In this document: positions 15,870 through 25,561 of the stretch, in pieces
Position numbering within the stretch: the stretch's first letter is position 1
Layout: each line of letters opens with the position of its first letter
DNA from: Mycobacterium saskatchewanense
GTDB taxonomy: Bacteria; Actinomycetota; Actinomycetes; Mycobacteriales; Mycobacteriaceae
Length of the DNA stretch: 64,000 nucleotides
Reading direction: 5' to 3'
Assembly: GCF_010729105.1 (NCBI RefSeq)
Contig: NZ_AP022573.1
Coordinates: 3,472,001-3,536,000 of the forward strand
The notes under the pieces: model-generated
Told to the model about the DNA's origin: nothing
Seen by the model: the letters and a program-made list of their open reading frames with translations, nothing else
Databases searched by the model: none
Made by a program: the position numbers and the translations under genes

Positions 15870-16285
15870 TCCGGGGGCTCTCAAGGGGCAGAGCGCGATG
15901 GTCGTCCGGCCGCCCCAACACTGAGGCACCTGACATGCGGACAACGCTGTTTTCCACACCGAGCAAAATGCACCGTCCAGGCGTCGACGCGGGCGCCGGT
16001 GACTACACCCCGAAGAGCAAGAGCTCTTCGGCGGTTACCAAGCGTTCGTGCTTGGCGGGAAACTCGCGACTCTTCACCGGATGACGGAGCCACGACCAGG
16101 CCATTCGCCCCACCCGCGATCGATGTAATGGATTCATATGCACGGTGACCACTCCTGCGACGGTCCGTTCGGCCGGGGCCTCTGTGGCGTGAAGCCCACA
16201 GCGGTCAATTAGACACCCGCCCCCTGGCAAACTATGGCAGACGCGCCGAAGGAATCGCGCCGTGTTTCTGGTGTGACTGATGTGA
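15870..16285. other. Convergent intergenic stretch between the acoR-like gene and gltD
   Basis: 416 bp between two genes that end toward each other. No convincing large gene. A perfect 8-bp hairpin (CGAAGAGC-AAGA-GCTCTTCG, 16011-16030) is present but has no T-run. A possible small minus-strand reading frame is listed separately. Confidence 0.6.
16003..16143 (-). CDS. Possible small basic protein, low support
   Basis: 46 residues from a GTG at 16143 with AGGAG eight bases upstream (an ATG two codons later is an alternative). The sequence is basic with ordered-looking composition (LHRSRVGRMAWSWLRHP, then a Glu/Leu-rich end EELLLFGV). It has no recognised family. It could be a real small protein or a remnant of a longer gene. 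It overlaps the 16011-16030 hairpin. Confidence 0.25.
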   Translation of the reverse strand: MHMNPLHRSRVGRMAWSWLRHPVKSREFPAKHERLVTAEELLLFGV

Positions 16286-17752
16286 CTACTGAAGCGGCAC
16301 CGCGGTCGGCTTGACCGGCGCGGGCAGTGCGGTGGCGCCCATCAGGTAGCGGTCCACCGCGGCGGCCGCGGCGCGACCCTCAGCTATCGCCCAGACGATC
16401 AGGGACTGGCCCCGGCCCATGTCCCCGGCAACGAAGACGCCCGGCACGGACGTGTCGAAATCGCTGCCGCGGGACACGTTTCCGCGCTCGGTCAACTTGA
16501 CGTCGAGTTCGGTCAGCAGGCCTTCCTTCTCGGGGCCCACGAATCCCATGGCCAGCAGCACCAGGTCGGCCTCGATCTCGAAGTCGGAACCCTCGACCTT
16601 GACGAACTTGCCGTCCTCCATCGTCACCTCGTGCGCCTTCAGCGCGGTGACGTGCCCATCCTTGCCGACAAACTCCTCGGTGTTCACCGAGAAGATCCGC
16701 TCGCCGCCCTCTTCATGCGCGGAGGACACGCGGTACATCAGTGGATAGGTCGGCCACGGCGTGGACGGCGCGCGGGATTCCGGTGGCCGCGGCATGATCT
16801 CGAACTGATGCACGGCGATCGCGCCCTGCCGGTGCGCGGTACCCAGGCAGTCCGCCCCGGTGTCGCCACCGCCGATGATGACGACCTTCTTACCCTTGGC
16901 GGTAATCGGCGGCTCGCCGTCCTCCCCGAGCACGTCATCACCCTCCTGCACCCGGTTACCCCAGGGCAGGTATTCCATCGCCTGATGGATGCCGTCCAGC
17001 TCCCGGCCGGGAACGGGCAGGTCCCGCCATGCGGTCGCACCGCCCGCCAGCACCACCGCGTCGAAGTCGGCGCGCAGCTGCTCGGCGGTGATGTCGACGC
17101 CGACGTTGACGTTCACGCGGAACTCGGTGCCCTCGGCACGCATCTGCTCCAGACGCCGGTCGAGGACCCGCTTTTCCATCTTGAATTCCGGGATGCCGTA
17201 GCGCAGCAGCCCACCGATGCGATCCGCCCGCTCGAAGACGGTGACGGCGTGGCCGGCACGGGTCAGCTGCTGTGCGGCGGCCAGACCGGCCGGGCCCGAG
17301 CCCACCACGGCGACCTTCTTCCCGGTCAGCACGTCCGGGGGTAGTGGCACCACGAAGCCTTCGTCGAAGGCGTGGTCGATGATCTCCAGCTCGATCTGCT
17401 TGATCGTCACCGGATCCTGGTTGATGCCCAGCACGCACGCCGGCTCGCACGGCGCGGGACACAGCCGCCCGGTGAAGTCCGGGAAGTTGTTGGTGGCGTG
17501 CAGTCGCTCGATCGCGTCGTTCCACCGGCCCCTGCGCACCAGGTCGTTCCACTCCGGGATCAGGTTGCCTAACGGGCACCCGTTGTGGCAGAAGGGAATA
17601 CCACAGTCCATGCAGCGGGTCGCCTGCTCGCGCAAGGTCTCGTCGTCGAACTCCTCGTAGACCTCGTGCCAGTCGCGCAGGCGCAGCGGGACGGGTCGGC
17701 GCTTGGGCAGTTCCCGGTGCGTGTACTTCAGGAAGCCGGTCGGGTCAGCCAT
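16286..17752 (-). CDS. gltD: Glutamate synthase, NADPH-dependent small (beta) subunit
   Basis: 488 residues from the ATG at 17752. N-terminal cysteine clusters for Fe-S centres are intact ([14 protein letters not shown] and [14 protein letters not shown]). The FAD-binding fingerprint [20 protein letters not shown] follows near residue 150, and the NADPH fold [17 protein letters not shown] near 285. The C-terminal [19 protein letters not shown] closes the FAD site. It delivers electrons from NADPH to GltB for making two glutamates from glutamine and 2-oxoglutarate. It overlaps the 3' end of gltB by 8 bp, which implies translational coupling. Confidence 0.97.
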   Translation of the reverse strand: MADPTGFLKYTHRELPKRRPVPLRLRDWHEVYEEFDDETLREQATRCMDCGIPFCHNGCPLGNLIPEWNDLVRRGRWNDAIERLHATNNFPDFTGRLCPAPCEPACVLGINQDPVTIKQIELEIIDHAFDEGFVVPLPPDVLTGKKVAVVGSGPAGLAAAQQLTRAGHAVTVFERADRIGGLLRYGIPEFKMEKRVLDRRLEQMRAEGTEFRVNVNVGVDITAEQLRADFDAVVLAGGATAWRDLPVPGRELDGIHQAMEYLPWGNRVQEGDDVLGEDGEPPITAKGKKVVIIGGGDTGADCLGTAHRQGAIAVHQFEIMPRPPESRAPSTPWPTYPLMYRVSSAHEEGGERIFSVNTEEFVGKDGHVTALKAHEVTMEDGKFVKVEGSDFEIEADLVLLAMGFVGPEKEGLLTELDVKLTERGNVSRGSDFDTSVPGVFVAGDMGRGQSLIVWAIAEGRAAAAAVDRYLMGATALPAPVKPTAVPLQ

Positions 17753-20700
17753 GCGCGGCCGCCATGATGGCCTTGTCGACGTCCACGCCGTCGCGCTCCG
17801 CCTCGGCGATCGCCTGGAGCACCCGCTTGTAGTCACGTGGCATGACCTTGGCGAAGTGCCGCCGCTGCCCGTGCCAGTCGGCCAGGATCCGCTGTCCCAC
17901 CGCGGAATCGGTGGCGTCGACGTGCGCCTGGATCATGCCGCACAGCGATTCTGCGTCGTCTTCATCGAGGGTCTCGAGTTCTACCATTTCGGTGTTGAGG
18001 TTCTTCGGAAATTCGCCGTCGGGGTCGTACACGTAGGCGACCCCGCCCGACATGCCCGCCGCGAAGTTGCGGCCGGTATGTCCGAGGATGACGACCTTGC
18101 CGCCGGTCATGTATTCACAGCCGTGGTCACCCACGCCCTCGACCACCGCGTGGGCGCCCGAGTTGCGCACCGCGAACCGCTCGCCGACCACGCCGCGCAG
18201 GTAAAGCTCACCGCTGGTGGCACCGAACAGGATCACGTTGCCGCCGATGATGTTGTCCTCGGCGACATAGCCGTCCGGGGCGTTGTCCGAGGGCCGCACC
18301 ACGATCCGGCCACCGGACAGGCCCTTGCCGACGTAGTCGTTGGCGTCGCCGTAGACCCGCAGGGTGATGCCCTTCGGTACGAAGGCGCCGAAGCTGTTAC
18401 CGGCCGACCCCTCGAACGTGATGTCGATGGTTCCGTCCGGGAGGCCTTGGCCGCCGTACGCTTTCGTCAGCTCGTGCCCCAGCATGGTGCCCACCGTGCG
18501 GTTGACGTTGCTGATCGTGGTCGAGAACCGCACCGGCTTACCGGAATCCAGCGCCTCGCGACTCATCACGATCAGCTGCTGATCGAGAGCCTTGTCCAGG
18601 CCGTGGTCCTGGCGCGAACTGCAGTACAGATCCTGGTTCATGAACGCCGACTCGGGCTCGTGCAGCACCGGGGTCAGGTCCAGCTTGTGCGCCTTCCAAT
18701 GCGCCCGCGCCAGCGTGGTGTCGAGCGCCCGGACCTGGCCGACGGCCTCGTTGAGGGTGCGGAAGCCCAACTGCGCCATGTATTCTCGAACCTCTTCGGC
18801 GATGAACATGAAGAAGTTCTCGATGAATTCCGGCTTGCCGGTGAACCGCTCCCGCAGCAGCGGGTTCTGCGTGGCCACCCCGACGGGGCAGGTGTCCAGG
18901 TGGCACACCCGCATCATGATGCAGCCGGCCACCACCAGCGGTGCGGTGGCGAAGCCGAACTCCTCGGCGCCCAGCAGCGCGGCGATCATCACGTCGCGGC
19001 CCGTCTTGAGCTGGCCATCCACCTGGACCACGATCCGATCGCGTAACCCGTTGAGCAGCAACGTCTGCTGCGTCTCGGCCAGACCCAGCTCCCACGGAGC
19101 CCCGGCATGCTTCTGGGAGGTCAGCGGGGTGGCGCCGGTGCCGCCGTCGTGGCCCGAGATCAACACCACGTCGGCGTGCGCCTTGGAGACCCCCGCCGCG
19201 ACCGTGCCGACTCCGTTCTCCGAGACCAGCTTCACGTGCACCCGCGCGGCCGGGTTGGCATTCTTCAGGTCATGGATCAGCTGCGCCAGGTCCTCGATCG
19301 AGTAGATGTCGTGGTGCGGCGGCGGCGAGATGAGACCGACACCCGGCGTCGAGTGCCGCACAGTGGCGACCCACGGGTACACCTTGTGGCCCGGAAGTTG
19401 GCCACCCTCACCGGGCTTGGCGCCCTGCGCCATCTTGATCTGGATGTCGGTGCAGTTCGTGAGGTAGTGCGAGGTCACTCCGAACCGGGCCGAGGCCACC
19501 TGCTTGATCGCGCTGCGGCGCCAGTCCCCGTTGGGATCGCGCTCGAAACGCTTGACGTCCTCGCCGCCCTCACCGCTATTGGATCGGGCGCCCAACCGGT
19601 TCATCGCGATCGCGAGCGTCTCGTGCGCCTCGGCGGAGATCGAGCCGTAGCTCATCGCCCCGGTGGAGAAGCGTTTGACGATCTCGCTCGCGGGCTCGAC
19701 CTCCTCGATCGGGACGGGCGGGCGCACACCGCCACGGAACTTGAGCAGGCCGCGCAGCGAAGCCATTTGCTCGCTCTGGTCGTCGACCATGCGGGTGTAG
19801 TCCTTGAAGATCTTGTACTGACCGGTGCGCGTGGCGTGCTGAAGCTTGAACACCGTCTCGGGGTTGAACAGGTGGTACTCGCCCTCGCGGCGCCACTGGT
19901 AATCCCCGCCCACCTCAAGCTCGCGGTGCGCGCGCTCGTCGCGGCGATCCAGGTAGGCCAGCCGATGGCGGGCGGCGACGTCGGTGGCGATGTCCTCGAG
20001 CGTGATGCCGCCGATCGGGCAGCTCAGCCCTGTGAAGTACTCGTCGAGCACGTCGTCTGAGATGCCGACCGCCTGGAACAGCTGGGCGCCGGTGTAGGAG
20101 GCCAGCGTAGAGATGCCCATCTTCGACATCACCTTCAACACGCCCTTGCCCGCGGCCTTGACGTAGTTGTTCAGGGCCGTGTTGCGGTCCAGGCCGTCGA
20201 AGAAGCCGCGGTCCAGCATGTCCTCGATCGACTCGAACACGAGGTAGGGGTTGATCGCTGCGGCTCCGAAGCCGACCAGCGCCGCCATGTGGTGCACCTC
20301 GCGGGCATCGCCGGTCTCGACGACCAGGCCCACCTGGGTGCGCGTGCGGTCACGCACCAGGTGGTGGTGCACTCCGGCCACGGCGAGCAACGACGGGATG
20401 GGAGCCATCTGTTCGTTGGACTCGCGGTCGGACAGGATGATGACCCGCGCACCCTCGGCGATCGCGGCCGACGCCTGCGCGCGCACGTCCTCCAGCGCGG
20501 CGGCCAATCCGGCACCGCCCTCGGCGACCGGATACAGGCAGCGAATCACCTTGGAGCGCATGCCATGTGCGCGCCCATTGACCTTGTCGTCCGGATTCAG
20601 GTTGACCAGCTTCGCGAGCTCGTGGTTACGCAGGATCGGCTGCTGCAGAAGGATCTGACGGCAGGAAGCCTCGTTCGGGTTGAGCAGGTCGCATTCCCCG

Positions 20701-22322
20701 CCGGTGGTGCCCTGCAGGCTGGTCACCACCTCCTCCCGGATGGCGTCCAGGGGCGGGTTGGTCACCTGGGCGAACAGCTGCTGGAAGTAGTCGTAGAGCA
20801 TCCGCGGGCGCTGCGAGAGCACCGCGACCGGGGTGTCGGTGCCCATCGAGCCGATCGGTTCGGCGCCGGTGCGCACCATCGGCGCCACCAACAGGTTGAG
20901 TTCCTCATAGGTGTAGCCGAATGCCAACTGCCGCTTGACGACTCGCTCGTGCGGCATCCGCACGTAGTCGCCCTGGGGCAACTTGTCCAGCGGGACAAGG
21001 CCCTTGTCGAGCCACTCCTGGTAGGGATGCTCGGCGGCCAGCTCGGCTTTGATCTCCTCGTCGGCGACGATGCGGCCCTGCTCGGTGTCCACCAGGAACA
21101 TCCGGCCCGGCTGCAGCCGCATCCGGCGGACCACCTTGGTCGGGTCGAGGTCGAGCACACCGGCCTCGGAGGCCATCACCACCAGGCCATCCTCGGTGAC
21201 CCAGATCCGTGAGGGCCGCAGGCCATTCCGGTCGAGCACGGCGCCGACGATGGTGCCGTCGGTGAACGTGATCGACGCCGGTCCGTCCCAGGGCTCCATC
21301 AACGAAGCGTGGTATTCGTAGAACGCCCGTCGAGCCGGGTCCATCGCCTCGTTGCGCTCCCACGCCTCGGGGATCATCATGAGCACCGCGTGCGCCAGGC
21401 TGCGCCCACCCAGGTGCAGCAGTTCGAGAGCCTCGTCGAAGCGCGCGGTGTCCGAGGCTCCAGGCGTACAGATCGGGAACAACTTCTCCACGTCGGCACC
21501 GAAGACGTCGGTCTTGATCAACGCCTCGCGGGCCCGCATCCAGTTCTCGTTGCCGGTGACGGTGTTGATCTCCCCGTTGTGGGCCACCCTGCGGAAGGGG
21601 TGGGCCAGCGGCCAGGAAGGAAAGGTGTTGGTGGAGAACCGCGAATGCACGATACCCAGTGCGCTCGTCATCCGATCGTCTTGCAGGTCAAGGTAGAACG
21701 CCTTGAGCTGCGGGGTCGTCAGCATGCCCTTGTAGACCAGCGTCCGCCCGGAAAGGCTTGGGAAATAGACGGTTTCGCGGCCCGGGCCGTCCTGGCCCGG
21801 GCCCTTGGTCCCGAGTTCATGCTCGGCACGCTTGCGGATCACATAGCAGCGGCGCTCCAGCGTCATGCCGGAAGCACCCGCCAGGAAGACCTGCCGGAAC
21901 GTTGGCATCACATCCCGGGACAGCGCGCCCAGCGACGAGTCATCGATGGGCACGTTGCGCCAGCCGAGCACCTGCAGGCCCTCGGATTCGACGATCTTCT
22001 CGACCGACGCGCAGGCGGCCGCGGCATCCTTGGCCGACTGCGGCAGGAACGCGATCCCGGTGGCGTAGTCACCCGGGGCGGGCAGCTCGAAATCCACGAC
22101 CTCGCGAAGGAACGCGTCCGGGACCTGGATCAGGATGCCGGCGCCGTCACCGCTGCGCGGCTCGGCGCCCTGGGCGCCCCGGTGTTCCAGGTTGAGCAGC
22201 GCGGTGATCGCCTTGTCGACGATGTCGCGGCTGCGGCGGCCGTGCATGTCGACGACCATGGCCACACCACACGCGTCGTGCTCGAACGCGGGGTTGTACA
22301 ACCCGGCGCGCTTGGGCGTCAT
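17745..22322 (-). CDS. gltB: Glutamate synthase large (alpha) subunit
   Basis: 1525 residues. A short propeptide precedes the glutaminase nucleophile, Cys18 ([11 protein letters not shown]). The amidotransferase domain contains [17 protein letters not shown] and [14 protein letters not shown]. The FMN-binding synthase domain includes [19 protein letters not shown] and [19 protein letters not shown], and the 3Fe-4S cluster site is [15 protein letters not shown]. The C-terminal GXGXG beta-helix domain is present ([23 protein letters not shown]). Complete and in frame. It forms the GOGAT complex with GltD in the cytosol for ammonia assimilation. Confidence 0.97.
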   Translation of the reverse strand: MTPKRAGLYNPAFEHDACGVAMVVDMHGRRSRDIVDKAITALLNLEHRGAQGAEPRSGDGAGILIQVPDAFLREVVDFELPAPGDYATGIAFLPQSAKDAAAACASVEKIVESEGLQVLGWRNVPIDDSSLGALSRDVMPTFRQVFLAGASGMTLERRCYVIRKRAEHELGTKGPGQDGPGRETVYFPSLSGRTLVYKGMLTTPQLKAFYLDLQDDRMTSALGIVHSRFSTNTFPSWPLAHPFRRVAHNGEINTVTGNENWMRAREALIKTDVFGADVEKLFPICTPGASDTARFDEALELLHLGGRSLAHAVLMMIPEAWERNEAMDPARRAFYEYHASLMEPWDGPASITFTDGTIVGAVLDRNGLRPSRIWVTEDGLVVMASEAGVLDLDPTKVVRRMRLQPGRMFLVDTEQGRIVADEEIKAELAAEHPYQEWLDKGLVPLDKLPQGDYVRMPHERVVKRQLAFGYTYEELNLLVAPMVRTGAEPIGSMGTDTPVAVLSQRPRMLYDYFQQLFAQVTNPPLDAIREEVVTSLQGTTGGECDLLNPNEASCRQILLQQPILRNHELAKLVNLNPDDKVNGRAHGMRSKVIRCLYPVAEGGAGLAAALEDVRAQASAAIAEGARVIILSDRESNEQMAPIPSLLAVAGVHHHLVRDRTRTQVGLVVETGDAREVHHMAALVGFGAAAINPYLVFESIEDMLDRGFFDGLDRNTALNNYVKAAGKGVLKVMSKMGISTLASYTGAQLFQAVGISDDVLDEYFTGLSCPIGGITLEDIATDVAARHRLAYLDRRDERAHRELEVGGDYQWRREGEYHLFNPETVFKLQHATRTGQYKIFKDYTRMVDDQSEQMASLRGLLKFRGGVRPPVPIEEVEPASEIVKRFSTGAMSYGSISAEAHETLAIAMNRLGARSNSGEGGEDVKRFERDPNGDWRRSAIKQVASARFGVTSHYLTNCTDIQIKMAQGAKPGEGGQLPGHKVYPWVATVRHSTPGVGLISPPPHHDIYSIEDLAQLIHDLKNANPAARVHVKLVSENGVGTVAAGVSKAHADVVLISGHDGGTGATPLTSQKHAGAPWELGLAETQQTLLLNGLRDRIVVQVDGQLKTGRDVMIAALLGAEEFGFATAPLVVAGCIMMRVCHLDTCPVGVATQNPLLRERFTGKPEFIENFFMFIAEEVREYMAQLGFRTLNEAVGQVRALDTTLARAHWKAHKLDLTPVLHEPESAFMNQDLYCSSRQDHGLDKALDQQLIVMSREALDSGKPVRFSTTISNVNRTVGTMLGHELTKAYGGQGLPDGTIDITFEGSAGNSFGAFVPKGITLRVYGDANDYVGKGLSGGRIVVRPSDNAPDGYVAEDNIIGGNVILFGATSGELYLRGVVGERFAVRNSGAHAVVEGVGDHGCEYMTGGKVVILGHTGRNFAAGMSGGVAYVYDPDGEFPKNLNTEMVELETLDEDDAESLCGMIQAHVDATDSAVGQRILADWHGQRRHFAKVMPRDYKRVLQAIAEAERDGVDVDKAIMAAAHG

Positions 22323-22962
22323 TTGCCACCTGACCCTTCACCAGAAGTTCTCGGCTGCCGTTATGAGCGGCTCCGGCGGGGCCGCACCCTGAGGTTGCGG
22401 GCTAAGGCCCCTTCGGTCTTGTCTGTAGGCTGTCCCCCAGGCGGAGAAGATCCGGTTCGAGCTTGGTCCGTGCAGCGCTGAACGGTGGCCTGGAATCTGT
22501 CTCGACAAGTCGTAAAACGATATGACACTACCCGCCTGACATGCCAACTTCCTCAAGTCTAGCTGCCAGTTGGCACCGCCGTAAATTCGTGGCGCCCCGG
22601 CCGCCGCAACGCCGTCGACCTGCTGTTCAGCCGCTGATAACCTGTTCGCCAACGGTGCAGCACCCCCGGCCCGGACGCCCCGCCGCCGCCCACGCGAGTT
22701 TGCTGCAGCTGCGGCGGGAGGTGACACTCACGTTTCCGGGCCGCCCCATCACGTGCTCAGCGGGTGTCGCGCCGGCGGCGCTTTTGGCAGCCAGAAGTTT
22801 GCGCGGCGGCGGCGGAGGCCCTGCGGCGGCGTGTACTCGATACTGGACCGATACTGGTCCGCATCAGGCGTCGGCGGTTGGACCGTGGGGCTCGTCACGT
22901 GGCGGGTCTTTGCGGTCGGGCCACCGCACGCGACGACCAATCGCCCGGCAGCCGAGGAGCCC
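22323..22962. other. Divergent 640-bp intergenic region gltB / MinD-like gene
   Basis: This should hold the promoters of gltBD (leftward) and of the MinD-like gene (rightward). No RNA gene or protein was recognised. A symmetric element lies at 22845-22860 and is listed separately. I could not identify a convincing nitrogen-regulator (GlnR) box by eye. Confidence 0.5.
22845..22860. promoter_or_regulatory. Inverted repeat GGACC-N6-GGTCC upstream of the MinD-like gene
   Basis: The 16-bp element sits 102 bp before the ATG at 22963 and overlaps a direct repeat (GATACTGG twice, 12 bp apart). It could be an operator. No regulator is assigned. Confidence 0.3.
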
Positions 22963-24183
22963 ATGAACGAGCGCGACGACTTCCTGCGGAACCGCGTACA
23001 GCCCGCCCCACCGGCACCGCCAGCGCCGCGCCCCACCGCCCCGCCCCGGGGTGCTTACGGGCCTCCCCCGTCCGCGGCCGCCCCACCTGCGGCCGCCCCA
23101 CCGCGGCCCCTGCCGCCGCCCCGACCCGCGGCACCGCCCGCCCAGGCCCGCCACCCCGCGGCGCCGCCTCCGGGGCCCCCTGCACCGCACGCCCCTCCGC
23201 CGCGGGCCGCAGCACCTCCGCCCCCGCCCGCAGACGGCCCGGTCGCGCCGGTCCCCGCGTCCGCCGCGGAACCGGCGGACCGCGGTTGGCGCCGCCTAGT
23301 GCGGGTCCTCACCTTTGGGCTCGTCAAGCTGGGCCCCTCGCCGGCACAACGGCAAGAAGCCCAGTACGAGGCGGCCATCCGCACGCCCCTGCGCGGCAAC
23401 TACAAAGTCGGCGTGCTGGGCAAGGGCGGCGTGGGCAAGACGTCGGTGGCCGCCAGCGTCGGCTCGCTGTTCGCGGAGCTGCGCAGGCAAGACCACGTGG
23501 TGGCCATCGATGCCGACACCGCCTTCGGCCGGTTGAGCAGCAGAATCGATCCCGCGTCCACCGCCTCGTTCTTCGAGCTGACCGCGGACAAGAACTTGAG
23601 GTCGTTCGGTGACGTGGTCGGGCGCCTGGGCCGCAATTCCGCCGGTCTCTACGTGCTCGGCGGTGAACCGCCGTCGGGACCACGCCGGGTGCTCGATTCC
23701 GCGATCTACCGCGAGGCCGCGCTACGGCTGGACCGCCATTTCACGATCTCGGTCATCGACTGCGGCTCGACGATGGACGCGCCGGTCACCCAGGAGGCCC
23801 TGCGCGACCTGGACGCGCTGATCGTGGTGTCCTCGCCCTGGGCCGACGGTGCGTCGGCCGCAGCGAGGACGATGGAGTGGCTAGCCGATCAGGCGCTGTC
23901 CACGCTGCTGCAGAACACCATCGTCGTCCTCAACGACTCCGATGGGCACGCCGACAAGCGCACCCGGGCGTTGCTGGCCCGCGAATTCGTCGACCATGGC
24001 CAGCCGGTGGTCGAAGTGCCGTTCGATCCGCATCTGCGGCCCGGCGGCGTGATCGACGTGAAGCAGGAGATGGCCCGGGCCACGCGACACCGGTTTCTCC
24101 AGGTGACGGCCACCGTCGCGGGATATTTCGCGGCGCGACCGGAGCGCACCCGCGACCGGCCCACCCCCGACAACTCGGACTGA
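22963..24183 (+). CDS. MinD/ParA-like ATPase with Pro-rich N terminus (Rv3860-like, EspI paralogue)
   Basis: 406 residues from the ATG at 22963 (GAGGAG just upstream). Residues ~10-105 are Pro/Ala-rich and disordered. A deviant Walker A (KGGVGKTS, 154-161), an AIDADTAFGRL switch and a later IDCGSTMDAPVTQEAL strand define a SIMIBI-class ATPase. The layout matches EspI in this same window: Pro-rich head, short basic linker, then a MinD fold. In M. tuberculosis the counterpart Rv3860 also flanks ESX-1. A role in ESX-1 energy sensing or localisation is inferred from similarity to EspI only. Confidence 0.87.
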   Translation: MNERDDFLRNRVQPAPPAPPAPRPTAPPRGAYGPPPSAAAPPAAAPPRPLPPPRPAAPPAQARHPAAPPPGPPAPHAPPPRAAAPPPPPADGPVAPVPASAAEPADRGWRRLVRVLTFGLVKLGPSPAQRQEAQYEAAIRTPLRGNYKVGVLGKGGVGKTSVAASVGSLFAELRRQDHVVAIDADTAFGRLSSRIDPASTASFFELTADKNLRSFGDVVGRLGRNSAGLYVLGGEPPSGPRRVLDSAIYREAALRLDRHFTISVIDCGSTMDAPVTQEALRDLDALIVVSSPWADGASAAARTMEWLADQALSTLLQNTIVVLNDSDGHADKRTRALLAREFVDHGQPVVEVPFDPHLRPGGVIDVKQEMARATRHRFLQVTATVAGYFAARPERTRDRPTPDNSD

Positions 24184-24341
24184 TCCGGCGGATTCACGGC
24201 CACGGAATTCCCGCGCGCGCCGCACCAGCTGGCGGCAGGTGTCGCTAGGGCGCCCCACGGTCTCGGCAGTGGCGTCAAACAGGACGGCGAACACGTCGTG
24301 CAATACGAACGCCACCCACTTGGGACGCGAGTACTTGTGAC

Positions 24342-24623
24342 TTAAGCCGACTTCGCGGACTGGCGCACCGGATATCCGTTGCGCTCGGCGAGGGACCGCA
24401 GCTGGCGCAGGGCGAAGGTCCGCGGTCGGCCGCCCTCCGGGATCACGACGCCCGCCCACAGTCCCTCGGCACCCGGCGACTCGACCGCATCGCGGGCGCA
24501 CTGCCAGCGCCTCGGGCACGCCCGGCACAGCGCCTTCGACTCGGCGTCAGGGGTGGTCGTCCACCGGTCGGGGTCCCGCGTGCACACGCCGAGCGGGATG
24601 TTGTGCAGGGCAGGTGCCGTCAT
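24342..24623 (-). CDS. whiB6: WhiB6-type Fe-S transcriptional regulator, copy A
   Basis: 93 residues from the ATG at 24623, chosen for the strong GGAGGAG eight bases upstream. The four cluster cysteines are arranged as PLGVC, then CRACPRRWQC; the WhiB turn GLWAG and basic tail (GGRPRTFALRQLRSLAERNG) follow. The sequence around VCTRDPDRWTTTPD is nearly that of M. tuberculosis WhiB6, an oxygen/NO-responsive activator of ESX-1 genes, and the gene lies in the same place. A second copy sits immediately upstream in the same direction. This copy keeps the PLGVC context of the Mtb protein and is likely the orthologue. Confidence 0.92.
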   Translation of the reverse strand: MTAPALHNIPLGVCTRDPDRWTTTPDAESKALCRACPRRWQCARDAVESPGAEGLWAGVVIPEGGRPRTFALRQLRSLAERNGYPVRQSAKSA

Positions 24624-24643
24624 GAATCTCACTCCTCCGGAAG

Positions 24644-24726
24644 CGTTGCATTTGCGCGGTCCACTCATCCCGAAGCGTAGAGGAGTAACTGTCGCATTGC
24701 AACGGTTTATTGGTTGTCTGCAACGG
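24644..24726. promoter_or_regulatory. Three TGCAACG elements upstream of whiB6 copy A
   Basis: TGCAACGG occurs at 24698-24705 and 24719-24726, exactly 21 bp apart (two helical turns). The same 7-mer occurs inverted at 24644-24650. All lie in the 147-bp gap between the two whiB6 copies, where the promoter of copy A must be. The spacing is what a dimeric regulator binding one DNA face would need. No regulator is identified. Confidence 0.4.
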
Positions 24727-24770
24727 AATGGCGATGCGACGCCTCGGTCGCTCGCCGACGGCAGGCAGAA

Positions 24771-25061
24771 TCACGCCGATCGGGGTGGCACATTCTGGTA
24801 GCGCACCGGGTACCCGTTGCGTTCGGCCAGCGACTTCAGCTGTCGTAATGCGAAGGCCCGGGCTCGTCCGCCTTCCGGAATCAACACGCCCGCCCACAAG
24901 CCTTCCGCGCCCGGCAGCTCGCACGCATCCCGGGCGCACGGCCACCGGCGCGGGCATGCCCGGCATAGCGCCTTTGCGGCGTCATCGGGATCAGTGGTCC
25001 AGCGATCGGGGTCTCGGGTGCAGGCACCTTGCGAAAACCAGTACTCAACCGTGGCTGTCAT
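24771..25061 (-). CDS. WhiB6-type Fe-S transcriptional regulator, copy B (tandem paralogue)
   Basis: 96 residues from the ATG at 25061, with GGAGG ten bases upstream. Same four-Cys pattern (QGAC, then CRACPRRWPC), GLWAGVLIPEGGR and a nearly identical tail (RAFALRQLKSLAERNGYPVR). It differs from copy A at the N terminus (MTATVEYWFSQGAC) and the extreme C terminus (YQNVPPRSA). Both copies look intact, so both may make protein. Having two WhiB6 proteins could split redox sensing or allow different partners. Overall identity is high, suggesting duplication in this lineage. WhiB-family assignment is secure; the division of labour is unknown. Confidence 0.9.
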   Translation of the reverse strand: MTATVEYWFSQGACTRDPDRWTTDPDDAAKALCRACPRRWPCARDACELPGAEGLWAGVLIPEGGRARAFALRQLKSLAERNGYPVRYQNVPPRSA

Positions 25062-25561
25062 TGCCCACGTTCCTCCAGCAAGCATCGCTCTTCCGATGGA
25101 TGCCCCCCGAGGCGCCGCAGAGCGCTGCGGCGCCATAGCCAAGGATGGCACACCCGATGCGCGGCCGCGTCCTATCCGGGCGCTCCCCGGCCGCGGGGCG
25201 CCGCAGAATCTTCCCTGCTTATCGCCCAGATGAACGGGAGCTGGCCGTGCGGTGCCGCGTTCGCAAACGGGCGTCGTTCTTGGGGGCAGCAGGCCATGCG
25301 ATCGCCCGCCCACGGCGCCACCCCGCTCCGCGGGCACGCCCGGGTGTGTCGACAGCAAATTCAAAGGCGGCTCGTGGCCGTTCGTCCGCCGAGCGTCGCC
25401 TTCCGGCTACATCCGTAGCGATCTGGCGGTTGGGGGTGACCGGATTCGCCGTGCGACTCACCAAACGTAGCGATAACCGCTATGGCTCGGTGGATGCGAC
25501 GGTTAGAATCGTCGCGGCGGAAGGCCCGCCCCGCTGCCGTCGACCGAGGAACTCATCGAGG
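25062..25561. other. Divergent 500-bp region whiB6 copy B / double-HTH gene
   Basis: Holds the promoters of whiB6 copy B (leftward) and the double-HTH gene (rightward). No protein or RNA gene was recognised. It contains a very stable GC hairpin at 25111-25134. A possible in-frame upstream extension of the HTH gene exists but lacks recognisable sequence. Confidence 0.5.
25111..25134. repeat. Perfect GC-rich hairpin upstream of whiB6 copy B
   Basis: GGCGCCGCAG and CTGCGGCGCC are perfect 10-base arms around an AGCG loop. The element lies 50 bp upstream of the whiB6 copy B start. If transcribed it would form a very stable 5' leader structure; if not, it may be a DNA-binding palindrome. There is no T-run, so a simple terminator is less likely. 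Confidence 0.5.

Noticed and set aside
16011-16030. Perfect 8-bp hairpin between the acoR-like gene and gltD as terminator
   Set aside because: It has no T-run on either side and lies over 140 bp from the acoR-like stop; kept only as part of the intergenic description.
17703-21212. Long plus-strand open frames opposite gltB and gltD
   Set aside because: They are antisense to well-conserved genes and have no family features; high GC content leaves long empty frames.
22323-22962. Riboswitch or GlnR box upstream of gltB
   Set aside because: No pattern matching known motifs could be confirmed by eye.
25179-25205. Second GC-rich imperfect inverted repeat upstream of whiB6 copy B
   Set aside because: Arms are imperfect and such repeats are frequent by chance at this GC content.
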